Made by a program: the position numbers and the translations under genes
Shown: positions 1-9,886 of the stretch, piece after piece
How positions within the stretch are numbered: position 1 is the first letter of the stretch
Layout: every line of letters begins with the position of its first letter
Virus record (IMG/VR): IMGVR_UViG_3300034374_006419
Location: 1-32,547 of that record
From: a virus
Direction: 5' to 3' (one strand)
DNA length: 32,547 bases
Notes under the pieces: model-generated
The model's database searches: none
What the model was told of the DNA's origin: nothing
What the model saw: only the letters and a program-made list of their open reading frames with translations

Positions 1-1457
1 GTAAATTGTTGTGGTTCATAATCACTAGAAGTAGGTTTTTGATTAGTAGAACTTTGATAAGTTTCCCAAGCAGCTTGTGACTTAGGGCCCCATATACCAT
101 CTATTTTACCTGTATATAATCCAGCTTCTTTAAGTTTTTTCTGCTTTTCGACATTTTGAGCTTCTTTAGACCCTTCTTCAAATACAATGTTTTTTGGCTT
201 AGCATAGCGAATGTAGTAATCTTTTTGCATTTGACTTATAGGTAAAACTCCGCTTCCCATTGGATATTCTATTTTTTTACTTCCTTTTCCAAAGGCAGGA
301 GATTCTTGGTTTAGTTTCATAAGTCTATAAAAAGCCTCGCTGTAACCAGGTGGTAGAGGGCCAGAAAGGTAACCATTTTTCCTCCACTCATCCCATGTCA
401 TATAACCTTTATCTTTTATAAAAGGTTCAATAGCATTATCCTTTCTTCTACCGTGTTTATAAAGAGCCAAACTATCAGCATAAGCTTGTGCTCTATAATC
501 TCCTTCAGGGACAATAATTGGTTCTTTATCACCACCTGTTTGAAATTTTATTCTACCACCTAATTCTTTAAAACTATCATATCCTTCTTGTATAGATTTA
601 TCTTTAGCTTTTTGTACACTAGTTCTAAAGCTTTTCCTATTTCCTGGAACTTCTACATTTTTATGGCCTTGTAACCATAAATCTTCTAATGATAGCCTAC
701 CCTCAGCATAATCTTTAAGTACTGCTCTTGACTGAGATAGATTTATTAAAAATAAAACATATTGCTGTCTTGGAGAAAGTTCAGTTGCAGATTTAGCTTT
801 TAGTATCTCAGGGTCAGGTTTAAGCTTTAATTTATTAGCTACTATTTTATATCTATTTTGAGCAGTCTCTAAAGAATCGTTTTCAAACTGAAATATACCT
901 CTTCCTGGACCACCTCCATGTTGTAGTTGTCCAGGGTCCATTGTACCAGCAGATTCATGGTAACCAATAGTATCAGCCGTTCTTCCCCAGAAATCTCTAG
1001 TACCACCTCTAGTATCTACTAAAAAATCTAATGAGTTTTCTAAATCTAAAACGTCAGATTTTTTCTTTTCTTCATATTGAGCTTTTTGTAATTCACCACC
1101 TGTTTGTTTTTTATCTACATATTGTAATTGGTTATCTCCAAAGTAACCTTCAACATTTGGAACTACATCAAAACGTCTATTGTTTTCTGGATTTAGTGCA
1201 TAACCTTGCATGTACTCCATCCAAGCTGTAGGGTGTTGTTTAGATTTTAACCACATACCATTAGTACTATCTACTGATGGCCAATGACCTGTTTCATCTG
1301 GGGTATAACCTAACTCTAATGCTTTCTGCATGTTGTAAGTACCACCACCCTGCATAACAACAGGATTAAGACCTAGAGCTTTCCTAAAAGACATCTCTCC
1401 AGGATAATCAGATTCCTTTTTCCTTCTAACAGGTTTTTTAATTCTTTTCTTAGCCAT
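1..1457 (-). CDS. Cargo-type virion protein with lysozyme-like and peptidoglycan-binding regions (partial, 3' end outside window)
   Basis: An open frame of 485 codons runs leftward off the window edge. It starts at ATG 1457, whose A is also the last base of the muzzle stop (TAATG), so translation is probably coupled. The N-terminus is very basic (residues 1-14, Lys/Arg rich). Residues 48-80 carry a LGYTPDETGHWPS-type segment that I associate with crAss-like virion proteins. Residues 164-192 look like a lysozyme or transglycosylase core: a HESAG stretch with Glu168, then GRGIFQFE. Residues 436-466 resemble a peptidoglycan-binding domain (LKEAGLYTGKIDGIWGPKS). Position directly after the muzzle fits an ejected cargo protein that opens the cell wall during DNA entry. 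Only the domain resemblance is visible; activity is inferred. The C-terminal part is not in view. Confidence 0.72.
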   Translation of the reverse strand, partial: MAKKRIKKPVRRKKESDYPGEMSFRKALGLNPVVMQGGGTYNMQKALELGYTPDETGHWPSVDSTNGMWLKSKQHPTAWMEYMQGYALNPENNRRFDVVPNVEGYFGDNQLQYVDKKQTGGELQKAQYEEKKKSDVLDLENSLDFLVDTRGGTRDFWGRTADTIGYHESAGTMDPGQLQHGGGPGRGIFQFENDSLETAQNRYKIVANKLKLKPDPEILKAKSATELSPRQQYVLFLINLSQSRAVLKDYAEGRLSLEDLWLQGHKNVEVPGNRKSFRTSVQKAKDKSIQEGYDSFKELGGRIKFQTGGDKEPIIVPEGDYRAQAYADSLALYKHGRRKDNAIEPFIKDKGYMTWDEWRKNGYLSGPLPPGYSEAFYRLMKLNQESPAFGKGSKKIEYPMGSGVLPISQMQKDYYIRYAKPKNIVFEEGSKEAQNVEKQKKLKEAGLYTGKIDGIWGPKSQAAWETYQSSTNQKPTSSDYEPQQF

Positions 1458-4400
1458 TAGAATACACTTAAAGTGACATTAGTATTAAAAGCATTTAACC
1501 TAAAGTTCCTGTTATTAGAATTGTTATAGAAGACTTTAATCTTAACATAAACATCCCTAAGATAAGGCTTTATAGGCAATGGACTATTGTAATCATTAAT
1601 CATATTAATTCTCCAAGTTCTTTCTCTTCTTACTACATTTTGTTGTGGAGTAAGAAGGGTTAAGGAGTTTTGAGTACTTTGGTAATCATTGTAAAGCAAG
1701 ATTCCTGTTATAGTCTCTAAAGGAATATCTATACCATTATTATCAAATACCTCTGTCCAAAACTCTAATGTATCAATACGAAAAGTAGGAAGTTTAGTTG
1801 CATCTGGGAAGTTAACAATAAACTCAGCTTCAGATGTTGTAGGATTTTTACCATAAAATTTACCATAATCTCCTTCATTATGTAAATAGACAGAATTGCT
1901 GGTATCAAAAGGATTAGCAGAAAGTAGCCTTTTACCAGTAGGAAGATATAGGTTAGGAGTAAAAGTATAGAATGATTCAAAAGCTTGAAGCATCTCATTA
2001 AACCCTATGGTAAATTTGTAAGTAATAGCTTGCTTGTTTTGAAGAGCTGTTATAGTACCACTTACTACACTAACAGCTAAAGTAGTCTGGTTAATAGATT
2101 CTACCTTATATACATTGTTTCCTATATAGAATATATCACCTTTATTTAGAACTTGTATAGAAGATGGTGATACATTGGTCATAGTATATATAGTAGGGCT
2201 ACCTGCACTTATGGAAAAAGTATCAAAGTTTATAGCTATCTTATTAAGAAAAGTCATGTAAGCCTTATTGTATACACTATCATAAACTCCATGTATACCG
2301 TTATTAAGTAAAACTTTATCTGTATCTAATATATCTCCTTCTAATTTCTTTCTAAAGAAGGCAGAAAGTCCTTTAACATCAGATAAACTTTCTAACATAG
2401 GACCTGCTTTAGATTCACCAATACGAAAGAATCTTTTAATCCTAGAATCAAAGAAATACACAGCTCCAGGCCCTGTTATTACAGAGTGTTGATGGAAGCA
2501 GCCATATTCTTTTGATAAGTAATCATATCTAGCTAGTATAGTACCTGTACCTACTTGAAAGATAGCTCCAGTAGCAGAATCAGGCAAAGCTGTTTGTTCT
2601 TGTGAACTTACTATAGATACTCCTCTGTCTTGCAGAGTAAAAAGTCTTTCTTTAAGATTGGTTATTTTATTTATAGGCCCATAATTACCTTCTAATGGAA
2701 GATAATTATTTACTAAGTATCTTCTCCAATTATCCTGTATTTCTCTATCAAATTTTTCTTCAGATACCCACACCCAATTAGGATGTTCTTCATCTGTTAA
2801 AAAGTTAAAAGGTCTAGGAAAGTATTTCTTAATATTGTTTTCTTGAGAGTATGCTCTATTATATTCAGGAGCCTCAGCTAAGAATTTAGCAAATTCAGGC
2901 CCAGCAGCTCCAGCAGCAATGTTTTGTATAGTAGCTGTAGTGTCTGAAGTAAAAACTTGCTCATTATTCCATAAATCCCCATGTCTGTAGGCTATGTTAA
3001 ACTCTGTTTCACAAGGGAAGCAGATAGCTAAAGCAGACATTCTTGTAGAAGCAGGGTCATAAATAGCTCCTAATCCAGAGGCAGATGCTATAGTTCCAGA
3101 AGAAGGATAGCTATAATCTTCTTTCCAATGGAAGAAAGTTAAAGTAGTATCGTAGTAGCTAGTGTAAATATCCCCATTATACACTTTAATAGATTGTGTA
3201 GAGGCTACTATATCTATAGGAAAGAAGTCAGATGCTGCTATATATTCATTGTTATATCTAGAAGCTCTCCAAGGCCCCCCATATTGTCCAGTATTATACC
3301 TACATAAAGCTACTATTCTAAAGTAGGGGTCTTTAGTAGTTTCATTATATAGAGGGTAATCTATATGACTATTATTAAAAGGAGTATCAGGTAATTGACA
3401 ACTGCCTCCAAATCTACAGAATAAAGACTTAGTACCAAATGATGATAACTCAAAGTCGGCATTACTTTTAAAACACTCAATACCTATATGATGGTAATCT
3501 AAAGCTAACATAGTAGGAGAGAAGCTAGAAGGTATAATACCTTCAATATCTACTTCTTGTTGGTTTAGTAGGGTTACTATATTTCTACCATTATCAAATA
3601 CTGAAGTATATTTAACTAAGAAAGCTCCTGAAGCTTTAGTGTTATTATCTACATAATCTGCCCAATAGCATACTCCTTGATTAAAAAGCTCTCTACCAGT
3701 AGAATCATTTACCCCTGTATAATAAGTATCAGCATCAGCTCCAGGTGGAGGGCCAGGAACAGTAGGTAAATCTCTAGAAAAAGAATAAAGAGATAACAGC
3801 TTTATATGCGTAGCATCATTAGTTTGATACTCATTAAAATCTAGTTCAGGGAATTTTATAATTCCTAATGAGTTTTCCCTAGTTACTCTAGTAGCAGCAG
3901 TAGTATCTCCATGTTCTCCTGGAACACCATAAATATAACCAAGACCTGTTTCTCCTTCACTAAAATCATTGTTTATAAAATGAACTGGGGAGTTATGGTT
4001 TGAGTCAGCAAAAGAAGCTAAAGATAAACAATCAGCTTTATCTCCATTTATACGTACTCTACTTCTTAAGGCTCCAAATAAAGCTCCAGTGCCTAGTCTA
4101 GTTTTATCTTTCTTTTGTCTTTCTACTCTTACTACTCTAAATCCTGTAATATCAGAAGGTAGATTAGTAAAAGTGAATTCTATACCAATAGACTTAGTAT
4201 TAATTCTTTTATCTCCTGCACCATCATCTAGGTATTCTGATAAGTCAAATGCATCTAAATCTCCAGCAGGAGCCTCCCAAGGTTCAGGTATTCTAATATC
4301 TGAAATCCATTTAATAAAGGATTCTTCTCCCTTGTCATTGTAAAATACTACACCATACCTATAAACTTCTCCTCTAGCATGACCTGCATATACTGTAGAC

Positions 4401-6217
4401 CTTAATGGATTTTTATATCCAGACCATCCATCTTGAGGATATGCAAATCCTGCTAAAGAAGGAGTTCCTAAGTTATCAGAACCACTGCTAGTATTTAGAT
4501 TATTAACAAAAGGAGAGTTTATTAAGTTATAATTCTTTAAGTTAGTAGAAGCAACAGTACCATTAAATGCAAAATCCATAGTACTGTCTGCTCTTAAAGA
4601 TTGTGTAACAAACTTATAAGATACATTAGCTCCTTCACCTCCTATAGTAACTCCATCTTCTTGAAACTTAGATTGGTGGCTATTCAACCAGTTATCATAG
4701 TTTCCTCCAGGTACTAATCCAAAGATAGTGCCTGATTCATCATTATAAGCATTTACTGCATCTTCGTCATCATCTAATGCATGAAGAGCAGTTATATCAG
4801 CAGGAATGGTAGCATCAAAGTCTTGAAAGCTGCCATCTCTAGAATAAAGTCTACAAAGTTGGGATGAATTAAATCTGTAGGCTCTAGCCTCATAATCTAA
4901 ATCAAATGTTCTAGACCTAGTGTTAGCAGGATATAACCTATTTTTCTTTTGTGTAAAGGTTTTAACTCTATCAAAAAAGATTAAAGGATTTACAAATTCT
5001 TCTACACTAATAGCTATTTTATCCTCACCTCCTGTTATAGTAAAAGACATTGAGTCTCCATCAATAGGAAGGTCAAACACAGCATTTATAGTAGGTACAT
5101 TTTCTACTTGATACTGTACTAAAACTACTCTAATAAAATCATATTTTAAGTCAATATGATTAATAGTAGTTTGTATAGATTTACCTGATATAGTACCTAC
5201 AGGTGCACCTTCATAGTTAGCATACTGATTAGAAGATATAACAGAATCTGTAAGAGGTACTAATTTACTTACAGGAGCATAAGCTGTTATAGCACCATCA
5301 TTACTGTAAAGCTGGTAGGAAATTTGATATGTACCTACTTCTAGTAATCCTCCTGCAAGCACTCCTTCAATAATAGGAGTACTCATATCTACTGAAGGCT
5401 TCCAATCTAAAAGCTCTTTAGGAACAGCAGGACATTGAGGATTATAAACATTTAATGCTCTAGGATGATTATAATTATCAGTCCAATAGAAAGTACCTCG
5501 TAAGGAAGACTCTTTTCTGCCTAGTGCTTCTCTATAAACCTCATGGGCTAAAGAAAAATCTAAAATGTTGTTATATTTTAAATGCTCAGATGCAACCAAA
5601 GAAGTACCTGATGCCCCTATAATAGATTCTGTAGAATCATCGTACTGCAATACCCATACTTGGCCAGCAGTATTAGAAGGTGTTTCAGATGTATTGGTAT
5701 TACTTGTAGTAAGAAGAATAATTTCTTCTTCTAAGGTTCCCCATCCTATAATGGAAAGATTAGATTGTGCAGTTACTACAGTAGCTACTGCTAAACTTCC
5801 TGAAGTTACAGAAGGGCTAGGATTTAAAGAATATCCTTGTATTACTACTTCTTGAGAGTTATAATAAACTCCATACTCTCCTGCTGCTATATCTGCTGCT
5901 ATAGTAGCATTAGCAATTATAGCGTCATAAACATCAATAGGGTCAGTAGTAGCAGCTAAAGAAATATTTACATTAGTACCATTGATTACAAGTACTGCAT
6001 TTGTAGTACCAGTAATAGTAATGGAATAAAAAGGCTGAATATCAGGAATACTAAACTCTAGCTTATTTCCTTTATGATTAGAAATAATACCAGTAGACTG
6101 TCCTGTATTTGTAACTAAATCTATATCTAAAGCATTGAATAAATGCTGGTTATCATTATTAGATATAGATAAATCTTGGTTTAAACCTTTTATATATGAA
6201 CTTGTAATCTTAGGCAT
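1457..6217 (-). CDS. Muzzle-type tail protein (crAss-like tail tip assembly), 1586 aa
   Basis: This is the largest gene of the window. In crAss-like phages a giant beta-rich protein closes the distal end of the short tail and surrounds the exit channel; this protein matches in size, position and composition. The N-terminus (SSYIKGLNQDLSISNNDNQH, then an ISNHKGNK segment) looks like the family's opening. Towards the C-terminus, around residues 1290-1410, come SAFFRKKL, GIHGVYD and FNEMLQAFESF, followed by a YLHNEGDYGKFYG segment; this order is typical of the family in my memory. It is rich in Ser, Thr, Asn and Tyr, with no signal peptide or membrane segment. It is 10 bases from the upstream ring gene and overlaps the downstream cargo gene by one base. 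The family call is from recall, not alignment. Confidence 0.8.
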   Translation of the reverse strand: MPKITSSYIKGLNQDLSISNNDNQHLFNALDIDLVTNTGQSTGIISNHKGNKLEFSIPDIQPFYSITITGTTNAVLVINGTNVNISLAATTDPIDVYDAIIANATIAADIAAGEYGVYYNSQEVVIQGYSLNPSPSVTSGSLAVATVVTAQSNLSIIGWGTLEEEIILLTTSNTNTSETPSNTAGQVWVLQYDDSTESIIGASGTSLVASEHLKYNNILDFSLAHEVYREALGRKESSLRGTFYWTDNYNHPRALNVYNPQCPAVPKELLDWKPSVDMSTPIIEGVLAGGLLEVGTYQISYQLYSNDGAITAYAPVSKLVPLTDSVISSNQYANYEGAPVGTISGKSIQTTINHIDLKYDFIRVVLVQYQVENVPTINAVFDLPIDGDSMSFTITGGEDKIAISVEEFVNPLIFFDRVKTFTQKKNRLYPANTRSRTFDLDYEARAYRFNSSQLCRLYSRDGSFQDFDATIPADITALHALDDDEDAVNAYNDESGTIFGLVPGGNYDNWLNSHQSKFQEDGVTIGGEGANVSYKFVTQSLRADSTMDFAFNGTVASTNLKNYNLINSPFVNNLNTSSGSDNLGTPSLAGFAYPQDGWSGYKNPLRSTVYAGHARGEVYRYGVVFYNDKGEESFIKWISDIRIPEPWEAPAGDLDAFDLSEYLDDGAGDKRINTKSIGIEFTFTNLPSDITGFRVVRVERQKKDKTRLGTGALFGALRSRVRINGDKADCLSLASFADSNHNSPVHFINNDFSEGETGLGYIYGVPGEHGDTTAATRVTRENSLGIIKFPELDFNEYQTNDATHIKLLSLYSFSRDLPTVPGPPPGADADTYYTGVNDSTGRELFNQGVCYWADYVDNNTKASGAFLVKYTSVFDNGRNIVTLLNQQEVDIEGIIPSSFSPTMLALDYHHIGIECFKSNADFELSSFGTKSLFCRFGGSCQLPDTPFNNSHIDYPLYNETTKDPYFRIVALCRYNTGQYGGPWRASRYNNEYIAASDFFPIDIVASTQSIKVYNGDIYTSYYDTTLTFFHWKEDYSYPSSGTIASASGLGAIYDPASTRMSALAICFPCETEFNIAYRHGDLWNNEQVFTSDTTATIQNIAAGAAGPEFAKFLAEAPEYNRAYSQENNIKKYFPRPFNFLTDEEHPNWVWVSEEKFDREIQDNWRRYLVNNYLPLEGNYGPINKITNLKERLFTLQDRGVSIVSSQEQTALPDSATGAIFQVGTGTILARYDYLSKEYGCFHQHSVITGPGAVYFFDSRIKRFFRIGESKAGPMLESLSDVKGLSAFFRKKLEGDILDTDKVLLNNGIHGVYDSVYNKAYMTFLNKIAINFDTFSISAGSPTIYTMTNVSPSSIQVLNKGDIFYIGNNVYKVESINQTTLAVSVVSGTITALQNKQAITYKFTIGFNEMLQAFESFYTFTPNLYLPTGKRLLSANPFDTSNSVYLHNEGDYGKFYGKNPTTSEAEFIVNFPDATKLPTFRIDTLEFWTEVFDNNGIDIPLETITGILLYNDYQSTQNSLTLLTPQQNVVRRERTWRINMINDYNSPLPIKPYLRDVYVKIKVFYNNSNNRNFRLNAFNTNVTLSVF

Positions 6218-6227
6218 TATACTAATT

Positions 6228-7172
6228 TTAATAAGCTAATCTACTGCTAAATCCTCCTAAAGTACTGACTCTAGGATGATTATACCTTTCTTCTGGATGC
6301 TGTAGATTACCAAAGAATCTCTTATGTTCAAATACTTTAGGAAGTGACCTAAGCCTTTGATTTTTGTAAGACTCCCATTCATCTAAATTCTTAGGCATCT
6401 TACCTTCATTCTTAGCTTTCTGATAATAAAGAGACAGGTATCCTTTAAACTCTTCATACTTACCTTGAGTGTATTTATCTGTAAGATATAGCTGAAAAGC
6501 TATTTTATTACCTATATACCATGTAACATAATTAATTACAGACTGGTTATCTGGAATCATAGGTAACCCATTTTCATCTGTAGGCACAGCTTTATAAGCC
6601 ATAGCTACTTTGCCCTCTTTGAATGAGGTAAAAATGTAGTTATTGTTTACAGTATAGGTTAAATCAGAGTTCATTCTGAAATCTATATCTGTACCATGGT
6701 ATGTTTTATAAAAGGTATTGGTGTCCCAACGCATAGGCATAAAAGTATAGCACTTTTTATCAGAGCTTACTTTATTTGCATCATTTTGAGAACATACTAA
6801 AGAATTACATAAAGAAGTTCCATCTCCTACAGTACAAGTTTGGTCAGTATTATAATCTACATAGACGATACCTGAAACTATAGCTTTAGCAGTACTAGGA
6901 TGTACCTCTACAGCACTAGCAGTTTGAGTGATAGAAAATAAGTCACAAGGAAGCTTTCCTCTACCATCTTCAATGTGAATAAAATCTTTATGGCCTAATT
7001 CTTTGTTACCATCTGTAACTTTATCTACATAGAAGCAAGGAACTTTTAGCTCTCTTAAAGCTTCTCCTATCCATTCTAAAACATCGTTAAACTGTAAAGT
7101 ATAGTCCCATCCAAAATCTCTGTACATTTTATCAATAACAGAGCTGGATGAAACCATTAATCCATTGTACAT
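6228..7172 (-). CDS. Tail ring protein, crAss-like (second ring), 314 aa
   Basis: This gene lies immediately upstream of the muzzle, the usual place of a ring protein that stacks between the portal/adaptor and the muzzle in crAss-like tails. The N-terminal half contains a conserved-looking segment (SSVIDKMYRDFGWDYTLQFN, then DVLEWIGEALRELKVPCFY), suggesting an alpha-helical start, followed by beta-rich sequence. A C-terminal region of about residues 225-300 is basic and aromatic. It starts at ATG 7172, one base after the stop of the preceding small gene; an internal ATG at codon 6 is an alternative. No enzyme motif is present. The role is inferred from position and resemblance to the ring family. 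Confidence 0.62.
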   Translation of the reverse strand: MYNGLMVSSSSVIDKMYRDFGWDYTLQFNDVLEWIGEALRELKVPCFYVDKVTDGNKELGHKDFIHIEDGRGKLPCDLFSITQTASAVEVHPSTAKAIVSGIVYVDYNTDQTCTVGDGTSLCNSLVCSQNDANKVSSDKKCYTFMPMRWDTNTFYKTYHGTDIDFRMNSDLTYTVNNNYIFTSFKEGKVAMAYKAVPTDENGLPMIPDNQSVINYVTWYIGNKIAFQLYLTDKYTQGKYEEFKGYLSLYYQKAKNEGKMPKNLDEWESYKNQRLRSLPKVFEHKRFFGNLQHPEERYNHPRVSTLGGFSSRLAY

Positions 7173-7173
7173 A

Positions 7174-7458
7174 TTATCCCATGTTTTTAATTACTGAAAG
7201 AAGCTTCTTAAGATTTTCAGATTTTTCTTCTTTAACCATATCATCAGGAGGATTATCAGAAGCCATTGCAAAGGTTTCTACCTTTTTACCATCATACATG
7301 TAGTCTGAACCTCCTTCTTTAGGCATTTCTCTGACATCTTTAAATACTAAATAACCCCCATCTTTAAGCTCATAAGTGCAGATGTGAGTAACAGTATTAC
7401 CTGTTTTTTCTGTTTTTTCTACTTTAGTTTTGTAGTAACATTCGCTTATGTGTGACAT
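7174..7458 (-). CDS. Small protein of unknown function between ring genes, 94 aa
   Basis: I do not recognise this protein. The ATG at 7458 is preferred; a TTG two codons upstream would overlap the previous stop. It is hydrophilic: an N-terminal beta-rich part (residues 5-50) with two cysteines, then an acidic/lysine-rich C-terminal helix (residues 70-94, MVKEEKSENLKKLLSVIKNM). It sits between two tail genes with 1- and 2-base gaps, so it is almost certainly co-expressed with tail assembly genes. It could be an assembly chaperone or minor tail component; nothing in the sequence decides. Confidence 0.7.
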   Translation of the reverse strand: MSHISECYYKTKVEKTEKTGNTVTHICTYELKDGGYLVFKDVREMPKEGGSDYMYDGKKVETFAMASDNPPDDMVKEEKSENLKKLLSVIKNMG

Positions 7459-7460
7459 AA

Positions 7461-7994
7461 TCAATAATTTATTTCAAAATAATCAACTTCTATGTTATTC
7501 TTTAAGATATAACTTAGATGTCTGTCCAGTTTTCTAACTGGGTTAAACTTATATACGGATTTATTTTTAAAAGGTTGTTTTCTTTTGTCCCATACAAACT
7601 TATACAAATATCCTTTAGTGTGTTTGTTCAAATGGTACACTTTTCTTTTTTCTTCTTTAGCTTCAGGGTCAGATTGCCAAAGTTTTAAAGTATTAGCCCA
7701 GTCTATTCTTATATGACTCTTCCTAATGTCTAAATCTCCGTTAGGTTTAAACTTTACTTTAGGCTTGTATTTCTTTACAAAAATGCTGCCTATCTTAGGA
7801 AAACTTAATATGTAAGTGTTATAGAGTATACGTTCTGTAAGAGTCTCTATAACTCCTTTATTGTCTTTAGAGCTAAATAAAAATTTGACATAAGTTTTGT
7901 AATCTACAGGATTTTCAGTAGTACTCCTATAGTACTTATAAATATCCTTAGTGATATAATCTTTTGGTATTTTAACTTTTCCTCTTTTGAACAT
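7461..7994 (-). CDS. Basic protein of unknown function in tail module, 177 aa
   Basis: I do not recognise this protein. It is strongly basic and rich in Lys and Tyr throughout (for example KRGKVKIPKDYITKDIYKYY at residues 3-22), with no signal peptide or membrane segment. The sequence looks globular, mixed alpha/beta, with a C-terminal helix near residues 155-170. It starts at ATG 7994, 10 bases after the upstream ring gene's stop. A basic protein here could contact DNA in the tail channel or serve as an assembly factor; this is only inference from charge and location. Confidence 0.72.
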   Translation of the reverse strand: MFKRGKVKIPKDYITKDIYKYYRSTTENPVDYKTYVKFLFSSKDNKGVIETLTERILYNTYILSFPKIGSIFVKKYKPKVKFKPNGDLDIRKSHIRIDWANTLKLWQSDPEAKEEKRKVYHLNKHTKGYLYKFVWDKRKQPFKNKSVYKFNPVRKLDRHLSYILKNNIEVDYFEINY

Positions 7995-8004
7995 GTATTA
8001 TAGT

Positions 8005-8718
8005 TTAAGCTTTACCTCCTGGAGGCATAGGGTCTATTCTATTATCCTGAGCATCATTAGAATTATCTTCTGGAGTACTTAGTTTAATGTTTAAGTCAGT
8101 AGCTAATATATCTTTTTTACAGTAATCCCAAAGTCTCTCCTCTAAAGGAAACTGTGCATCAGGACTCCAACAAGGGTTATTATCACAAGATATGAATTTA
8201 GCTGCATCTCTAGGGTCTCTAAAGATGCCTCTAACTGTAATCTTTTCAAGTAGGGGGTATTCTATTGTATTTTTAGAAATAAGATACAAATAGTCATTGT
8301 ACAAAAACACTCCTACAGATTCTCTATCATATCTACCATTGCCAAAAAACTCTGCTCTTCTGTAGGGGATAACATTGAAAGGTAAATTAATAACTCCTAC
8401 TGGAGACACTTTATCAATAAGCTCTCCATCAGATAGATTTAAGAAAGAAGGCAAGGGGTTTTCAGTTCTAAGAATAAGGCATCCTGTAGATACCTCACAA
8501 CACTCTGCTTGGTCTACTAGTTTTACAGGTACACAACTAAGTGTTTGATAGTATAAATTAGGTATAGATTTATTAAATCTATTGTAGGTATTTTCAAACC
8601 ACTTTACTCTCTTATTGATAATAAATTCATCAATAATACGATAGTCTAGTTTGCTATCATCACTATATTGATTAATAAGCTCTAGTAGCTCAAATCTAAG
8701 CTCGTTTAATGTTTTCAT
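8005..8718 (-). CDS. Tail ring/connector protein, crAss-like (first ring), 237 aa
   Basis: It begins with two amphipathic helices (residues 1-50), then beta-rich sequence with a cysteine pair (AECCEV near residue 72). The C-terminal segment has the pattern FPLEERLWDYCKKDILATDL followed by NIKLSTPEDNSNDAQDN. In crAss-like ring proteins I recall a similar terminal helix followed by a proline/aspartate tail. The start codon overlaps the stop of the upstream phosphoesterase by one base (TAATG), implying coupled translation. Location between capsid/lysis genes and the muzzle supports a virion connector role. It has no enzymatic motif. Confidence 0.58.
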   Translation of the reverse strand: MKTLNELRFELLELINQYSDDSKLDYRIIDEFIINKRVKWFENTYNRFNKSIPNLYYQTLSCVPVKLVDQAECCEVSTGCLILRTENPLPSFLNLSDGELIDKVSPVGVINLPFNVIPYRRAEFFGNGRYDRESVGVFLYNDYLYLISKNTIEYPLLEKITVRGIFRDPRDAAKFISCDNNPCWSPDAQFPLEERLWDYCKKDILATDLNIKLSTPEDNSNDAQDNRIDPMPPGGKA

Positions 8719-9875
8719 TATATATGTACTAATAAGTTAGCAGCTAATCCTTTTTCCTTGGTAAATATATAGCTTTCTGCTGTTTTAGGAACACCTAAGT
8801 AACCACACTCATGCTCCCATTTACCTGTATCAGATAAAGCTCTTAAAAAAGACACAGTACATCCTTTTAAGTCTAAGGATGTTCTATGTTGATAAGTTTC
8901 TTTATGATGTATATCTCCACAAAAATGATGGATATAATCTATATCAGGCATCTGAAATTTATTCTCAATCATAATTACAGAAGGCAATTCTCTAATATAG
9001 TTTTTCTCCTTATCTCCATGGCTAAAGCCTAGTAGGTTAGAACCATAGGTAATATACTTCCTAGACTTAGTAGTATCATCAACACATACAGCACCATTAT
9101 TTTCATAGGTAGCTTTTAGCATCTGCCCTAAATAGAAAAGTTTATCTGCATCATGGTTGCTCATTACCATTACTACATGCACATTGCAGTACTTAGCTGC
9201 TTTATCTATACATCTTCTAATAGTATGGTAACCTTGAATAAAACTCTTTTTCCAAAAAGGATTAGAGTCTTGTGGAGTACCTTTTACTGTAGTATTACGA
9301 CCATCATTAGCATTAAAGAAATCATTACCTACAGGAAATATAAGCAGCTCAGGATTGTAAACTAAGCTTTGTGCTAACAGTTTATCAAAAGCATCTTCAA
9401 AAGTACTACAGTTATCTTCTACAGAACCTTTAGGATTAGTTTCATCTACCAATACTAACTTATCAATATGAGCATCATACAGGTTAATAACAGCTACACT
9501 ATCTCCTTTGTTAGGCTTTATCTTAGGATTATGTGTAGGTATTTCATAAGATGATACTACTTCTCTAAAATCTTCTAATAAGCTTTCTTTGTTGTTATAC
9601 CACTGCTTCTTAGTATTTACGCTAAATCTCTTTTCTCCTTTAAAGTTTTGCCAGAATTTAACTGTATCAATATCATCTAGTTTAAGACCATTTTCTTTAA
9701 TAAATGTTTTGAATTCAGATAGAGTTTCTTCTGCCTCATCTACATTAATGGTTTTTGCTACTGCTTTTACCTCTTCTACTGTACAGTTATGCCTTTCTGC
9801 AAACCTTTTCCATTTACAGTTCTTTAAATAAGAAGGGTAAAGTTCTAGTAGAGTTTTAATTTTGTTCGAATCCAT
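8718..9875 (-). CDS. Calcineurin-like metallophosphoesterase, 385 aa
   Basis: The five metallophosphoesterase motifs appear in order: D-x-H in NLYDAHIDK (Asp134, His136), a GD-like motif as VGNDFF (Asp185), NHD in MSNHDADK (Asn240, His241), a histidine in GFSHGDK (His286), and a final GDIHH (His323/His324). The metal ligands are therefore all plausible although G-D is GND and GNHD is SNHD. Residues 1-110 form a helical extension that could be a small DNA-binding head (ERHNCTVEEVKAVAKTI is helix-turn-helix-like). The fold hydrolyses phosphodiesters or phosphomonoesters of nucleic acids, nucleotides or proteins; the substrate cannot be read from the sequence. It sits between the lysis cassette and the ring gene, and its stop overlaps the ring start. 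Confidence 0.82.
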   Translation of the reverse strand: MDSNKIKTLLELYPSYLKNCKWKRFAERHNCTVEEVKAVAKTINVDEAEETLSEFKTFIKENGLKLDDIDTVKFWQNFKGEKRFSVNTKKQWYNNKESLLEDFREVVSSYEIPTHNPKIKPNKGDSVAVINLYDAHIDKLVLVDETNPKGSVEDNCSTFEDAFDKLLAQSLVYNPELLIFPVGNDFFNANDGRNTTVKGTPQDSNPFWKKSFIQGYHTIRRCIDKAAKYCNVHVVMVMSNHDADKLFYLGQMLKATYENNGAVCVDDTTKSRKYITYGSNLLGFSHGDKEKNYIRELPSVIMIENKFQMPDIDYIHHFCGDIHHKETYQHRTSLDLKGCTVSFLRALSDTGKWEHECGYLGVPKTAESYIFTKEKGLAANLLVHI

Positions 9876-9886
9876 TGTTAATATGT

